Below are positions 41,416 through 50,202 of a stretch of 56,496 nt of DNA, in pieces. Where the stretch lies: positions 1 to 56,496 of the forward strand of contig NZ_FWWW01000062.1 in assembly GCF_900176135.1 (NCBI RefSeq), given 5' to 3'. The stretch is from Hymenobacter roseosalivarius DSM 11622. Its GTDB lineage: Bacteria > Bacteroidota > Bacteroidia > Cytophagales > Hymenobacteraceae. How positions within the stretch are numbered: position 1 is the first letter of the stretch; the number at the start of each line of letters is the position of its first letter. The notes beneath the pieces were generated by a model that worked only from the letters and a program-made list of their open reading frames with translations, searched no databases and was not told where the DNA came from. Made by a program: the position numbers and the translations under genes.

Positions 41416-42891
41416 TTATTTGGTAAGCGCTACACGCTCATCTTTAATCCAGCCTTCCGCTCGCATCAGTAGGGCAAGAGCGATGTAAAAGAAGGACCCT
41501 ACTTTGTCGACTTCCACCAGCTCATTGAGTAGCAGATGAGTGATGATGATAAAGAGCGATAAGCCGGCGGCCAGCACCACGCGTCTATTTTCAGCCGAGT
41601 GGCTGCGATGGTAGAGGCGCTCCACCATGATGAGGGCAGTAGCCACCAGAATAGCAAACAGTAGAAACCCGGGAATGCCCTGCTCGGCCAGCATGAGCAG
41701 GAAGTAGTTGTGGGTAGTCGATTGCTCGGGGTTGCGGCTCACATAGGTCCGGAAGCTAGATACCGTGTAGCGCTTGTATTCGGGGTAGAAGGTGTTGGGG
41801 CCGCTGCCCGTAATGGGACGGTCGCTGATCATGCGGGCCGCCGCTACCCATCGGTACACCCGCTCCATACCCGAAAGGTCTTCCAGATTATAGGTAGCTT
41901 CCAGGTGTTTGCCGAAGTTGTCGCCGTAGAATACGGTTTTCTCGTAGTCAGGCGCATAGAGCATGTAGTTATTCTGGCTGACAAAATAAAAGGCACTCGC
42001 CGCTGCCGCCAGGGCGGCAGCGGCGAGTGCCAACCGCGTCAGCCGCCAGCGAATAACGAAGTAAAAGCCAACCGCCAGCGGCAGCGAAGCCATTGAGGCT
42101 CTGGTGTAGGAAAGCAGCACACCTAATAGTAGCATACCAAACGCGGCCCGCCACAGCCAGCGCCAGATCAGGCCCAGATCAGGCTGCCGGCTGGCGTACA
42201 GCGCGTAGGGAATCAGCATGGACAGCGTCGCCGCGTAGGCAACGTGGTTCTTATAAAAGGGGAGAAGCGCGGGGTTTATGCCATCGAAGGAGAACCCATG
42301 ACCCGCATGCCGGGCAAAGGTGTAGAGAAACGTGAGGCACGCCCCGGCAACGTGGCACGCCGCCACCCGCCACACATCGGCGGGCCGGCGCACGATGGCC
42401 AGCGTCACGAACACAAACGGCACGATATACCAAGTCTTGGCCAGCAAGTACTTGATAGACTTGGTAGTATCGACCGAGAACAGCGTGATGACGGCGGCCC
42501 AAATCAGCGCCTGCCCCATGATAATGACCAACGGGTGGACCCAGAACCGGCTTTCTACTGTGCTGCGGCCCAGCAGCATGTTCACGCCGAAGCAGGCCAG
42601 CAGCACCAGCATCAGGGGCTCGGAAGGCACGTCCATACTCAGCCCGCCGGGCAACGGAATCTCCATCGAGAAGGCCAGCGTGAACAGCAGCACATAATAC
42701 ACCCAGCGCCAGTCGACTGCCAGCACCGCGAGGCCTAGGGCAGCCAGGGGCAGCGCCAGCCATAGCGGCGTATCCGAAACTAGCGCGCAGACGCCGGCAA
42801 TCAGCATACTAGCTACGAACGCCAGAAATAAGCGGCGGTCGGCGTTGGCAACGGCCGTATCGGTGGTCGGATAAGAAGATTTGCCCCCCAT
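41416..42891 (-). CDS. O-antigen ligase/polymerase family membrane protein
   Basis: 491 aa with about ten to twelve hydrophobic helices and a large loop around residues 300-400 ('NTFYPEYKRYTVSSFRTY', 'NPEQSTTHNYFLLMLAEQG'). The loop ending in 'HNYFLLMLAEQGIPG' is the conserved Wzy_C/WaaL element. Such proteins polymerise or ligate lipid-linked glycan units. It opens the glycan region on the minus strand, 76 bp before the Wzz-like gene's stop. Confidence 0.9.
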   Translation of the reverse strand: MGGKSSYPTTDTAVANADRRLFLAFVASMLIAGVCALVSDTPLWLALPLAALGLAVLAVDWRWVYYVLLFTLAFSMEIPLPGGLSMDVPSEPLMLVLLACFGVNMLLGRSTVESRFWVHPLVIIMGQALIWAAVITLFSVDTTKSIKYLLAKTWYIVPFVFVTLAIVRRPADVWRVAACHVAGACLTFLYTFARHAGHGFSFDGINPALLPFYKNHVAYAATLSMLIPYALYASRQPDLGLIWRWLWRAAFGMLLLGVLLSYTRASMASLPLAVGFYFVIRWRLTRLALAAAALAAAASAFYFVSQNNYMLYAPDYEKTVFYGDNFGKHLEATYNLEDLSGMERVYRWVAAARMISDRPITGSGPNTFYPEYKRYTVSSFRTYVSRNPEQSTTHNYFLLMLAEQGIPGFLLFAILVATALIMVERLYHRSHSAENRRVVLAAGLSLFIIITHLLLNELVEVDKVGSFFYIALALLMRAEGWIKDERVALTK

Positions 42892-42967
42892 AACTTAGCT
42901 TGAAACGAAAAGCGCATAGAATGCCTCCCGCAGACGTAACGCTCACGACAGTACCAGCAGCACGCGT

Positions 42968-44083
42968 TTAAGGCTTCCCTATCCCGCCTAAATTCAAATT
43001 TCCTCGATAAAGCTCCAGCAGCGTGATAAAAATAACGGACAGCACGAAGGTGATCAGCACCGAGGAGATGACGATGAGGGAGCGCACGGGCTTGGCTTTG
43101 CGAATAGCAGGGTAAGCTTTCTGAACGATATAAATAGACGAAATCTTGCCACTGATAGCCAGGCGAGCGTCTTCATACGTTGCTCTGGCCGTAATAAGTC
43201 GCCTTTGAATGTCTTCGAAACGGGCATAGAGCGTCGTGACCAGATCGGCCCCTGCCACGTAGCTTTCCAGATTGATGACATTGCCCCCCGCCGTTTCGGT
43301 GAGGCCGCGCACGGCCCTACGCAAGCCGGCTACCCGCGCCACCGAGCCGCCCCCGGCCGCTAATTCGCCCTCGGCGCGCCGGAGCTCCGTTTCGGTCTCG
43401 GCCAGCTCCTTGGCCAGGTAGCGCGATTCGTAGCCCGTTTCGTTCGCCGTACTCAGGCTGCCAAAAATGCCGTAGCGCCGGCGGGCCTGTTGGAGGCTAT
43501 CGCGCACTTGCGCGTATTGCTTCTCCAGAAACTGCGTTTGGTTTTGGTAAAGGGTAATGATGCTGCCCCGGTTTTCCAGGGTTAGCCGCTGGTTGGTCGA
43601 GTCGATGATCTGGACCAGCGCATTCGCAATATTCGCTGCCTGTATCTTATCCTTGTCCTGAAACGTCAGCTCGATGGCGTCGCGGTCATTGTGTACGATC
43701 GTCAGGTTGTTGTTATACTCATCCAGCACGGCTTGATCGGCCTTTTCGGTGCCGGGCTGGCCCACGTCGTAGCGCTCGTATAGGTTAAAGCGCTTGACAA
43801 TCAGCTGCGCTACCGGCTGCGACTGTCCAATGGTGATAATTCGGTCCAGGTCTTCGGCCCGGCCGCCCAGCTGTAGGCGTCCGCCTTCCTTTACAATGCG
43901 GTCGGGGTCAGTGGTTTCCGGGTTGGTAGGATAAAAAATCGCGGTGGAGCGGTAGATGTTGGGCAGCAGCCAGGCGACGACGGCACTTACTACCAGGGCC
44001 AGGAGAACGGCGGTCAGAACCAGATTGCGCCACCGATGTATGACGGGCCACAAGCCCAGAAGCGAATAAGAACGGGATGACAT
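42968..44083 (-). CDS. Wzz/chain-length-determinant-like polysaccharide co-polymerase
   Basis: 371 aa from the ATG at 44083 ('MSSRSYSLL'). Two transmembrane helices (about 20-40 and 335-355) flank a periplasmic region with long coiled coil ('YQNQTQFLEKQYAQVRDSLQQAR'). This is Wzz/PCP topology, and 'FYPTNPETTDPDR' with the hydrophobic C-terminal helix fits. No cytoplasmic tyrosine kinase is fused. It sets polysaccharide chain length with the polymerase that follows. Confidence 0.9.
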   Translation of the reverse strand: MSSRSYSLLGLWPVIHRWRNLVLTAVLLALVVSAVVAWLLPNIYRSTAIFYPTNPETTDPDRIVKEGGRLQLGGRAEDLDRIITIGQSQPVAQLIVKRFNLYERYDVGQPGTEKADQAVLDEYNNNLTIVHNDRDAIELTFQDKDKIQAANIANALVQIIDSTNQRLTLENRGSIITLYQNQTQFLEKQYAQVRDSLQQARRRYGIFGSLSTANETGYESRYLAKELAETETELRRAEGELAAGGGSVARVAGLRRAVRGLTETAGGNVINLESYVAGADLVTTLYARFEDIQRRLITARATYEDARLAISGKISSIYIVQKAYPAIRKAKPVRSLIVISSVLITFVLSVIFITLLELYRGNLNLGGIGKP

Positions 44084-44243
44084 AAAGTACGTTGGAGGGC
44101 AAATCAGCCCCCGCCCGCGACTTGCGGCAGGGGCCAAAACGGGGCAAAGCTACTCGAATTGCCTCAGAGTTAGTTCGCTCCCCAGCACAATTGCGGCCAT
44201 AACCGCTTAGCCTCCCCATTTAGTACTTCATCGTAGTTCGGCC

Positions 44244-45764
44244 TTGGGCGAACCTTGGAGTGCCGGGCTACCTTTGCGTAGTTTTGTTGCCTTACTCAGC
44301 CCTACCTGCATCAAACGATTTCTCGGAAACATCAGCTTTGCCGTCTTGCTCAACCTGCTGGTAAAGCCGGGGTGGGTATTCGTCGAAAACCTGGTGCAGA
44401 ACCAGCTTGGGCACGTAGCGTTTGGCACGTTCACGGCGCTCTCGTCGCTCACCATTATTCTGGCTACCTTCTCCGATGTGGGCCTGACGCACTACACGGT
44501 GAAGCGGGTGGCGGCCGAGCCGGCGTATCTGGCCACCTATTTTCCTACCATCCTGCCCCTGCGCGCCTCGCTCAACTTTCTGGCGCTGGGCGCTTTGCTG
44601 GTTTTGGGTTGGGTGGTCGGCTACCAGGGCGAGCAGCTTTCGTTACTGGCTATTATTGGCGCGGCCTTGCTGCTGACGCAGTACGGGCAGTTTTTGCGGG
44701 GTACGCTGCAGGCGAACCAGCGCTTCAATACCGATGCCCTGTTGTCGGTGCTGGAAAAAGTGTTGCTGCTGGGGTTAGTGCTGGTGTTATTGCCCGGCGG
44801 GTTATCCTTGTCAGATTATGTCTGGATGCGCTTCGCCGCCGCCGCTTTTGCCGCAGTTTTGCTTTACGGGCTCATGGTGCGCCTGTTTGGGCGGGTGCGC
44901 TACCGTTGGCACTGGGGCCACGCGCGCATGGTGCTGCGCGAAACGCTGCCCTTCGCCCTGATTACGCTGCTCTACGGTGCCAACGAGCGGGTAGATATGG
45001 TGATGCTGGAACGGCTGGCGTCGCCGGCCGAGGCCAGCTACTATGCCGGAGCCTACCGCTGGGTCGATGCCGTGATGATGTACGTCTGGACCATCATGCC
45101 CTTGTTTTTCGCCCGCTTCGCCGCCGCTGTACACAGCCGGTCGGAGCAGCGCGACTTGCTTTGGTTTGGGCAGCGCATTGTTACGCTGCCGCTACTGCTG
45201 GCCTGCGCCTTCGTGCTGTTTCGGGGCGAAGTGCTGTTCTGGCAGTTTACCCACAGCACCCCCGCCGAGCTGGCCCGCATGACCTTGTGTCTGAAGATAT
45301 TATTTCTGAATGTGCTCGTGCATGGTTTCTTTGCCATCTACAGCTCGCTGCTCAATAGTACGCACTACGTGAAAACGGTAAGTTGGCTGGTAGCCCTTAG
45401 CCTGGCGCTCAATGTAGGCTTGAACCTGGTGCTGCTGCCCCGCTTTGGAGCCGTAGCCGCGGCCCTGAACACGCTCGGCTGCGCCGTACTGGTGTCGGGC
45501 GGCTACGTGTGGCTGGTGCAGCATCGGGCGGGGGTAGCCGTGCCGTGGCGGCTGCTGGGCAAGCTGCTGGGGGGCTTTTTACTGCTGTGCGCGGGTTGGT
45601 ATGGCTTGCAGCAAACGCTGGCGCTGCACTGGCTGCTGGAGAGTTTGTTGGCAACCCTGGGCTTTGGTGTGCTCAGCGTGGCGCTGGGCCTAGTACCGTT
45701 GGCCGAGTTAAAGTCGTTTCTGCGGCCCGGAGCCGGCGCAAAAATGCCCCCCAACGCCCCCTGA
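44244..45764 (+). CDS. Wzx-like polysaccharide flippase
   Basis: Up to 506 aa, with 12-14 hydrophobic segments of the MATE/MurJ-like oligosaccharide flippase group ('KPGWVFVENLVQNQLG' as first helix, later 'ERVDMVMLERLASPAEASYYAGA'). The start is unresolved: the frame opens at a TTG (44244), but the promoter-like TACCTTTG at 44269-44276 lies inside its first codons. No ATG or GTG follows before the first helix, so the true start lies between about 44274 and 44310. Divergent from wzz; moves lipid-linked units across the inner membrane. Confidence 0.88.
   Translation: MGEPWSAGLPLRSFVALLSPTCIKRFLGNISFAVLLNLLVKPGWVFVENLVQNQLGHVAFGTFTALSSLTIILATFSDVGLTHYTVKRVAAEPAYLATYFPTILPLRASLNFLALGALLVLGWVVGYQGEQLSLLAIIGAALLLTQYGQFLRGTLQANQRFNTDALLSVLEKVLLLGLVLVLLPGGLSLSDYVWMRFAAAAFAAVLLYGLMVRLFGRVRYRWHWGHARMVLRETLPFALITLLYGANERVDMVMLERLASPAEASYYAGAYRWVDAVMMYVWTIMPLFFARFAAAVHSRSEQRDLLWFGQRIVTLPLLLACAFVLFRGEVLFWQFTHSTPAELARMTLCLKILFLNVLVHGFFAIYSSLLNSTHYVKTVSWLVALSLALNVGLNLVLLPRFGAVAAALNTLGCAVLVSGGYVWLVQHRAGVAVPWRLLGKLLGGFLLLCAGWYGLQQTLALHWLLESLLATLGFGVLSVALGLVPLAELKSFLRPGAGAKMPPNAP
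44269..44276 (+). promoter_or_regulatory. promoter -7 box near the flippase gene
   Basis: TACCTTTG fits TAnnTTTG. If functional, the transcript begins near 44283 and the flippase is translated from an unusual, nearly leaderless start downstream of the TTG at 44244. Confidence 0.4.
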
Positions 45765-45815
45765 AATCGCCGCTTCGCTTCCAGCTACTTGTTCTATTGT
45801 ATTTGATTTGTTCCT

Positions 45816-46724
45816 ATGAATACCGATTTGCTGCACCAACTTGAGCGCGTAGAGCAGCTGGCTACGGCCTCCAAGCTGCTGCGTCTGCTCCGGGCGCCGG
45901 GCCGCTACTTATATGCCATTGGCTTTCGGCTATTGCGCTACCGCGCCACCAAAAAGGGCGTGATGAAGCAAGCAGCCACCTTCTTCGGAACGCCCATGAT
46001 GGTGGTGTTGCCGGCGGGCACCGACATCTACCTCACCGGCGGCAAGTCCCACGACTCGGAGATTCGGCTGGCTCGCTTCCTGATTCAGCGCCTTCAGCCC
46101 GGCGACGTATTCGCCGACGTAGGCGCGCACTTTGGGTATTTCTCGCTGCTGGCAGCTCGGTTAGTTGGCCCAAAGGGGCAGGTGGTTGCCTTCGAGGCGT
46201 CGGCCACGACTCACGCCGTGCTGGCCCAGAATGTAGCTGCTTCCGCCGTTGTGCAGGCGCACCACTGCGCAGTTTCTGACCAGCAGGAAACCATTTCCTT
46301 CTACGAGTTTCCTATTCTATACAATGAGTTTAACTCGCTGGACGTAACTCAGTTTGAGGATGAGAAATGGTTTAAGGAGTTCAAGCCGACCAAAATCACC
46401 GTGCCCGCCGTAACGCTCGATGCGTTTTTTGCTTCTCCCAGCCCGGTGCCCGCTGTGCTGAAAATAGACGTGGAAGGAGCAGAACTAAAGGTAATTAGGG
46501 GGGCGGCTAAGCTGCTGGAACGCGCCGCGCCGGCCGTGGTGCTGGAGTATCTGGAGCCCAAGCGTCATAATACCGGGCATCAACAAGCCGCGGCCTTGCT
46601 TCGCGAGTTAGGTTATCAGTCGCACCGCATCGGTGCGGATGGGCAGCTTATCGTCTGCGCTGACCTCGACGCCTATCTGCAAGCGGAGCAGATCGACTCC
46701 GATAATTTTGTGTTTGTCAAGTAA
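45816..46724 (+). CDS. FkbM family methyltransferase
   Basis: 302 aa. A 60-residue N-terminal region precedes the FkbM SAM-binding core: 'VFADVGAHFGYFSLLAARLVG' (motif I), 'VVAFEASATTHAVLAQNVA', 'KIDVEGAELKVIRGAAKLL' and 'VLEYLEP'. FkbM enzymes O-methylate sugars or polyketides; the glycan neighbours favour a sugar. Lies 52 bp after the flippase. Confidence 0.94.
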   Translation: MNTDLLHQLERVEQLATASKLLRLLRAPGRYLYAIGFRLLRYRATKKGVMKQAATFFGTPMMVVLPAGTDIYLTGGKSHDSEIRLARFLIQRLQPGDVFADVGAHFGYFSLLAARLVGPKGQVVAFEASATTHAVLAQNVAASAVVQAHHCAVSDQQETISFYEFPILYNEFNSLDVTQFEDEKWFKEFKPTKITVPAVTLDAFFASPSPVPAVLKIDVEGAELKVIRGAAKLLERAAPAVVLEYLEPKRHNTGHQQAAALLRELGYQSHRIGADGQLIVCADLDAYLQAEQIDSDNFVFVK

Positions 46725-46737
46725 CGAACGTTCAAGC

Positions 46738-46833
46738 TGTAGAGACGCGTATTCGCGTCTAATCGTTGAACGAACGGTACCGCACTTACTAAACAACGAC
46801 CGCGACGATTAGACGCGATTACGCGTCTCTACA
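46738..46833. repeat. family C inverted repeat (complete copy)
   Basis: 28-nt arms, 46738-46765 and 46806-46833, identical but for one base, with internal palindrome 'GACGCG..CGCGTC'. A half copy is at 26239-26277. Located between FkbM and GT4 genes. Confidence 0.85.
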
Positions 46834-46899
46834 TTGTTCTGGTGGTTTTTAGAAATCGGGCGCGCTAAACTTTATCCTCTCTTGCTTATTAGCCCAAAA

Positions 46900-48054
46900 A
46901 TGCCCCCCAGTCCCCTTAACATAGCCGTCAATACTCGTTTTCTATTGCCGGGTGGCGCGCTGGAGGGCATCGGTCGGTTCACCTATGAAACACTGAGTCG
47001 GCTGGTGCACCAGCATCCGGAGTACACGTTCCATTTCCTGTTCGACCGACCCTACGACGCGCGCTATGTGTTTGCCGCCAACGTAGTCCCGCATGTGCTG
47101 GCGCCGCCTGCCCGCCATCCGCTGCTGTTCGTGGCTTGGTTTGAAGGGGCCGTGGCCGCGTGGCTCCGTCGCCACAAGCCAGCCGTATTTCTGAGCACCG
47201 ATGGCTTCACCACGCTGGCTACCAGCGTGCCTCGCGTAACCGTAGTGCACGATCTGGCTTTCGAGCATTTTCCGCAGGATGTCGGCTGGCTGGTGCGCCG
47301 CTACTACCACTTCTTTATGCCTCGCTTCGTGTGGGCCTCGGCGCGGGTGGTAGCCGTATCGGAGGCAACCAAGCAGGATCTGATGCGAACCTACGGCCTC
47401 GCCGCCGACCGCATCAGGGTGATATATAATGCGCCGGGGGGCAATTTTGCCCCCCAGACCGCAATTGAGCAAGCCGCCACCCGAGCAAAGTTTAGCCAGA
47501 ATCAGCCTTATATTTTGTTTGTTGGCGCCTTGCAGCCGCGCAAAAACCTGGTTAATCTGCTGCGGGCTTTCGATGCTTTCAAAACGCGAACAGGCTCAGC
47601 TACGCAGCTACTCATTGCGGGGCGACAGGCCTGGAAAGCCAGCCCCATTTTCGAGGTATACCAGCAGATGCGCCACCGCGAGGCCGTACAGCTTACCGGG
47701 CGCGTCAGCGACGCAGAACTCGTGCAGCTGTATGCCGCCGCCCGTGGCTGCGCCTACGTGCCTTATTTCGAGGGCTTTGGAATTCCTATTGTAGAAGCTC
47801 AGGCCAGCGGCTGCCCCGTTATTACATCAAACGTTAGCTCCATGCCGGAAGTAGCCGGCCCGGGAGGCGCTTTACTGGTTAATCCCTTCGACGTGGCTGA
47901 CATCTCCGAAGCCCTGGAGCAGCTCGACACTAACCCTGAGCTGCGGCAGCGCTTGATAGCGCGTGGCTTGGAAAATGTACAGCGTTTTTCCTGGGAGCGC
48001 AGTGCCGAGCAGTTGTGGAGTTGTTTAGAAGAGGTAGCAAAACTTGCTACTTAG
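46900..48054 (+). CDS. family 4 glycosyltransferase
   Basis: 384 aa from the ATG at 46900 ('MPPSPLNIAVNTRFLLPGG'); the upstream frame reads into the repeat and is rejected. GT-B fold: N-terminal domain 'GALEGIGRFTYETL', linker and C-terminal domain with 'FVGALQPRKNLVNLLRAF', 'AYVPYFEGFGIPIVEAQASGCPVI' holding the conserved Glu pair of retaining GT4 enzymes. Adds a sugar from a nucleotide donor. It contains a GGGGGGC palindrome at 47436-47455. Confidence 0.94.
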   Translation: MPPSPLNIAVNTRFLLPGGALEGIGRFTYETLSRLVHQHPEYTFHFLFDRPYDARYVFAANVVPHVLAPPARHPLLFVAWFEGAVAAWLRRHKPAVFLSTDGFTTLATSVPRVTVVHDLAFEHFPQDVGWLVRRYYHFFMPRFVWASARVVAVSEATKQDLMRTYGLAADRIRVIYNAPGGNFAPQTAIEQAATRAKFSQNQPYILFVGALQPRKNLVNLLRAFDAFKTRTGSATQLLIAGRQAWKASPIFEVYQQMRHREAVQLTGRVSDAELVQLYAAARGCAYVPYFEGFGIPIVEAQASGCPVITSNVSSMPEVAGPGGALLVNPFDVADISEALEQLDTNPELRQRLIARGLENVQRFSWERSAEQLWSCLEEVAKLAT

Positions 48055-48057
48055 AGG

Positions 48058-48312
48058 CCTTACCCCCCGGCCCCGGTTCGCTTTAAGCGCGAAGTCCCAA
48101 AAAGAGGGGGAGCCTGACGATTGGTCTACGCGGCTACGTCGGCTTGCGCCTCCGCAACCACGTTAAGGGACAAATGGAAAAGCATACTTGTATTTAACTA
48201 GGTAGCCGTTCTGGAGGCGCCAGCCGACAGGGCGGCGTAGGCTGAGCGGCTGGCTCCCCCTCTTTTTGGGACTTCGCGCTTAAAGCGAACCGGGGCCGGG
48301 GGTAAGGCCCCA
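48058..48312. repeat. family A nested inverted-repeat element (copy 2)
   Basis: The clearest copy: ~57-nt arms, about 48058-48115 and 48252-48309, almost perfectly inverted ('CCCCCGGCCCCGGTTCGC' core). Inner blocks contain 'GTCGGCTTGCGCCTCCGCAA' and its inverted relative 'TTCTGGAGGCGCCAGCCGAC'. Fills the gap between GT4 and the deacetylase. Confidence 0.85.
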
Positions 48313-48331
48313 CAACAACTAATAAAACTAC

Positions 48332-48964
48332 ATGCTCACTCGCCCGCCTGCACTTCTACACTCATTATTTCCCGGTTGCGAATGGCAGCACCCGTCGGCG
48401 GAGCGCAGCCTGTACCTGACTTTCGACGACGGACCAATTCCCGAAGAGACACCGTGGGTGCTGGATCAACTAGCTGACTACCAAGCCCACGCCACTTTTT
48501 TCTGCGTGGGCGATAATGTTCAGCGCTACCCCGGTATTGCCCAACGCGCCTTAACCGAAGGGCACCGCCTCGCCAACCATACCCAGCACCATTTGAGCGC
48601 CTGGGCCCACCCCCGCACCACCTATCTGCACGACGTAGCCCGGTGCCAGGAAACACTGACGAAGCTGGGCTTGCTGGAGGCTGAAACGCCACCGTTGTTG
48701 CGCCCTCCCTATGGTCGGCTTACCTGGCCGCTACTGCGTCAACTGCGCCCGCAGTACCGCCTCATTATGTGGTCGGTGCTGACCCAGGACTACAACCAAA
48801 ACCTGCCGGCTGAGCGCTGTCTGCGTCAAGCCATTGCGGCTACTCGCCCCGGTGATATTGTCGTGTTTCACGATAGCCAAAAGGCCAGCCGCAACTTGCG
48901 CTACGTGCTGCCGCGCTACCTGACGCATTTCGCGGAGCAGGGCTTTACCTTCGCCACTCTTTAA
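48332..48964 (+). CDS. polysaccharide deacetylase (NodB domain, CE4)
   Basis: 210 aa, carbohydrate esterase family 4. Metal/catalytic motifs: 'LTFDDGPIPEETP' (Asp pair), 'ANHTQHHLSAW' (two His), 'LLRPPYGRLTW' and 'DIVVFHDSQKASRN'. It removes N- or O-acetyl groups from a polysaccharide, probably the product of the surrounding cluster. No signal peptide, so the cytoplasm or an unusual export route. The stop codon overlaps the left arm of a family D repeat. Confidence 0.93.
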   Translation: MLTRPPALLHSLFPGCEWQHPSAERSLYLTFDDGPIPEETPWVLDQLADYQAHATFFCVGDNVQRYPGIAQRALTEGHRLANHTQHHLSAWAHPRTTYLHDVARCQETLTKLGLLEAETPPLLRPPYGRLTWPLLRQLRPQYRLIMWSVLTQDYNQNLPAERCLRQAIAATRPGDIVVFHDSQKASRNLRYVLPRYLTHFAEQGFTFATL

Positions 48965-49098
48965 AGTAGTGAGATAGTGAGGGGTGAAGTAGTGTGTTTG
49001 ACGTTCCTAAGGCGCATACTGCGTTACAGACTGCAGCCAGAATATCAAACTCACCACTTCACCCCTCACTATTTCACCCCTCACCATCTCACCACTTC
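48963..49098. repeat. family D stop-to-start inverted repeat (copy 2)
   Basis: Arms about 48963-49001 and 49045-49098. The right arm has an additional 15-nt unit (ATAGTGAGGGGTGAA on the complement). The loop shares 'AAGGCGCAT..TGCGTT' with copy 1. It begins at the deacetylase stop and ends exactly at the ATG at 49099. Confidence 0.85.
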
Positions 49099-50202
49099 AT
49101 GCTGGCGCTGCTCACAGGTTATTTTGGGATTTGGTTTGGGGTGATGCTGGTTTCTGCCCTGCTGTTTGCGCTGCGAAGGGGAACGGTGCCTGCACTCTTA
49201 GCGGAGCCGTTGCCGCGGGTCAGTATTCTGATTGCCGCCCGCAATGAAGAAGCCGCTATTGGGCGCTGCCTGAGCGCTATTCGGGCGCTGGACTACCCCG
49301 CTGAGTTAGTGGAAGTAATGCTCGGCGATGATGCCTCTACCGACCAGACCCGCGCCCGCGCCGAAGAAATAATGCAGGGCTATGGGGGGCTTTTTCGCTG
49401 TATTTCTATCCATGAACCCTTGGGGGCGGCCCGCGGCAAAGCCAATGTGCTGGCCCACCTCGCCCGCGCCGCTACCACCGACTTTTTCTTTATTACCGAT
49501 GCCGATATTGCCGTGCCCCGCACCTGGCTGCGGGGCATGCTGACCTACGCCCGGCCGGGTATCGGCACGGTCACGGGTCTCACCATCGTGCGAGGCCCCC
49601 GGCTTTTCGATCGGCTTCAGGGCCTGGACTGGCTACTTTCCTTGAGTCTGGTGCAGGTAGTATCAGACTTAGGCAAGCCCGTGACGGCCATGGGCAACAA
49701 CATGCTCGTTACCCGCGAAGCCTATGAGGCCACTGGTGGCTATGAAGCGCTGCCTTTCTCGGTAACCGAAGATTTCGAGCTGTTCAAGGCTACCGTGCAG
49801 CGCGGCTTTGGCTTCGGCAATGTGTTCCGACCGGAAGTGCTGGCTCTTTCCCTGCCCATCGCCACGCCTTTAGGCTTGCTCCACCAGCGCCGCCGCTGGC
49901 TGCGCGGCGTCGAGGCATTGCCCTGGGGTCTGAAGCTGGGCTTGCTCATTTACGGTAACTTTTACCTGGGCGTGCTTGCTCTGGCGTGGGTAGCTGGGCC
50001 CGGTCCGGCGCTGGTTGTGCTGGGGGGTAAAATGCTGGCTCAGGGAGCGTTAGCTACCATCGTCTTTCGGCGCGTGGGGTTGCGCGCGCCCGTAGAGCTG
50101 CTGCCTGCTTTCGAGCTTTATACCGTCTGGCTCACGGTGAGCTTGATCGGGTTTCGGCTGCTGGGGGGCAAATTTGACTGGAAAGGTCGTACGTATTCGT
50201 AA
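49099..50202 (+). CDS. family 2 glycosyltransferase, membrane-bound (paralogue)
   Basis: 367 aa from the ATG at 49099; the 35 residues upstream are encoded by the repeat and are rejected. One N-terminal helix, then GT-A motifs 'ILIAARNEEAAIGRCL', 'VMLGDDASTDQT', 'ITDADIAVP', 'VTEDFELFKATV' and 'HQRRRWLRGVEALP', with three C-terminal helices. Same layout as the GT2 at 36711. A processive synthase is likely. Ends close to repeat A3. Confidence 0.93.
   Translation: MLALLTGYFGIWFGVMLVSALLFALRRGTVPALLAEPLPRVSILIAARNEEAAIGRCLSAIRALDYPAELVEVMLGDDASTDQTRARAEEIMQGYGGLFRCISIHEPLGAARGKANVLAHLARAATTDFFFITDADIAVPRTWLRGMLTYARPGIGTVTGLTIVRGPRLFDRLQGLDWLLSLSLVQVVSDLGKPVTAMGNNMLVTREAYEATGGYEALPFSVTEDFELFKATVQRGFGFGNVFRPEVLALSLPIATPLGLLHQRRRWLRGVEALPWGLKLGLLIYGNFYLGVLALAWVAGPGPALVVLGGKMLAQGALATIVFRRVGLRAPVELLPAFELYTVWLTVSLIGFRLLGGKFDWKGRTYS

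Noticed and set aside
44372..45358. 328-aa plus-strand frame overlapping the flippase in another frame
   Set aside because: Arg/Ala/Gly-rich composition of an out-of-frame reading; the overlapping frame has transmembrane helices and family similarity.
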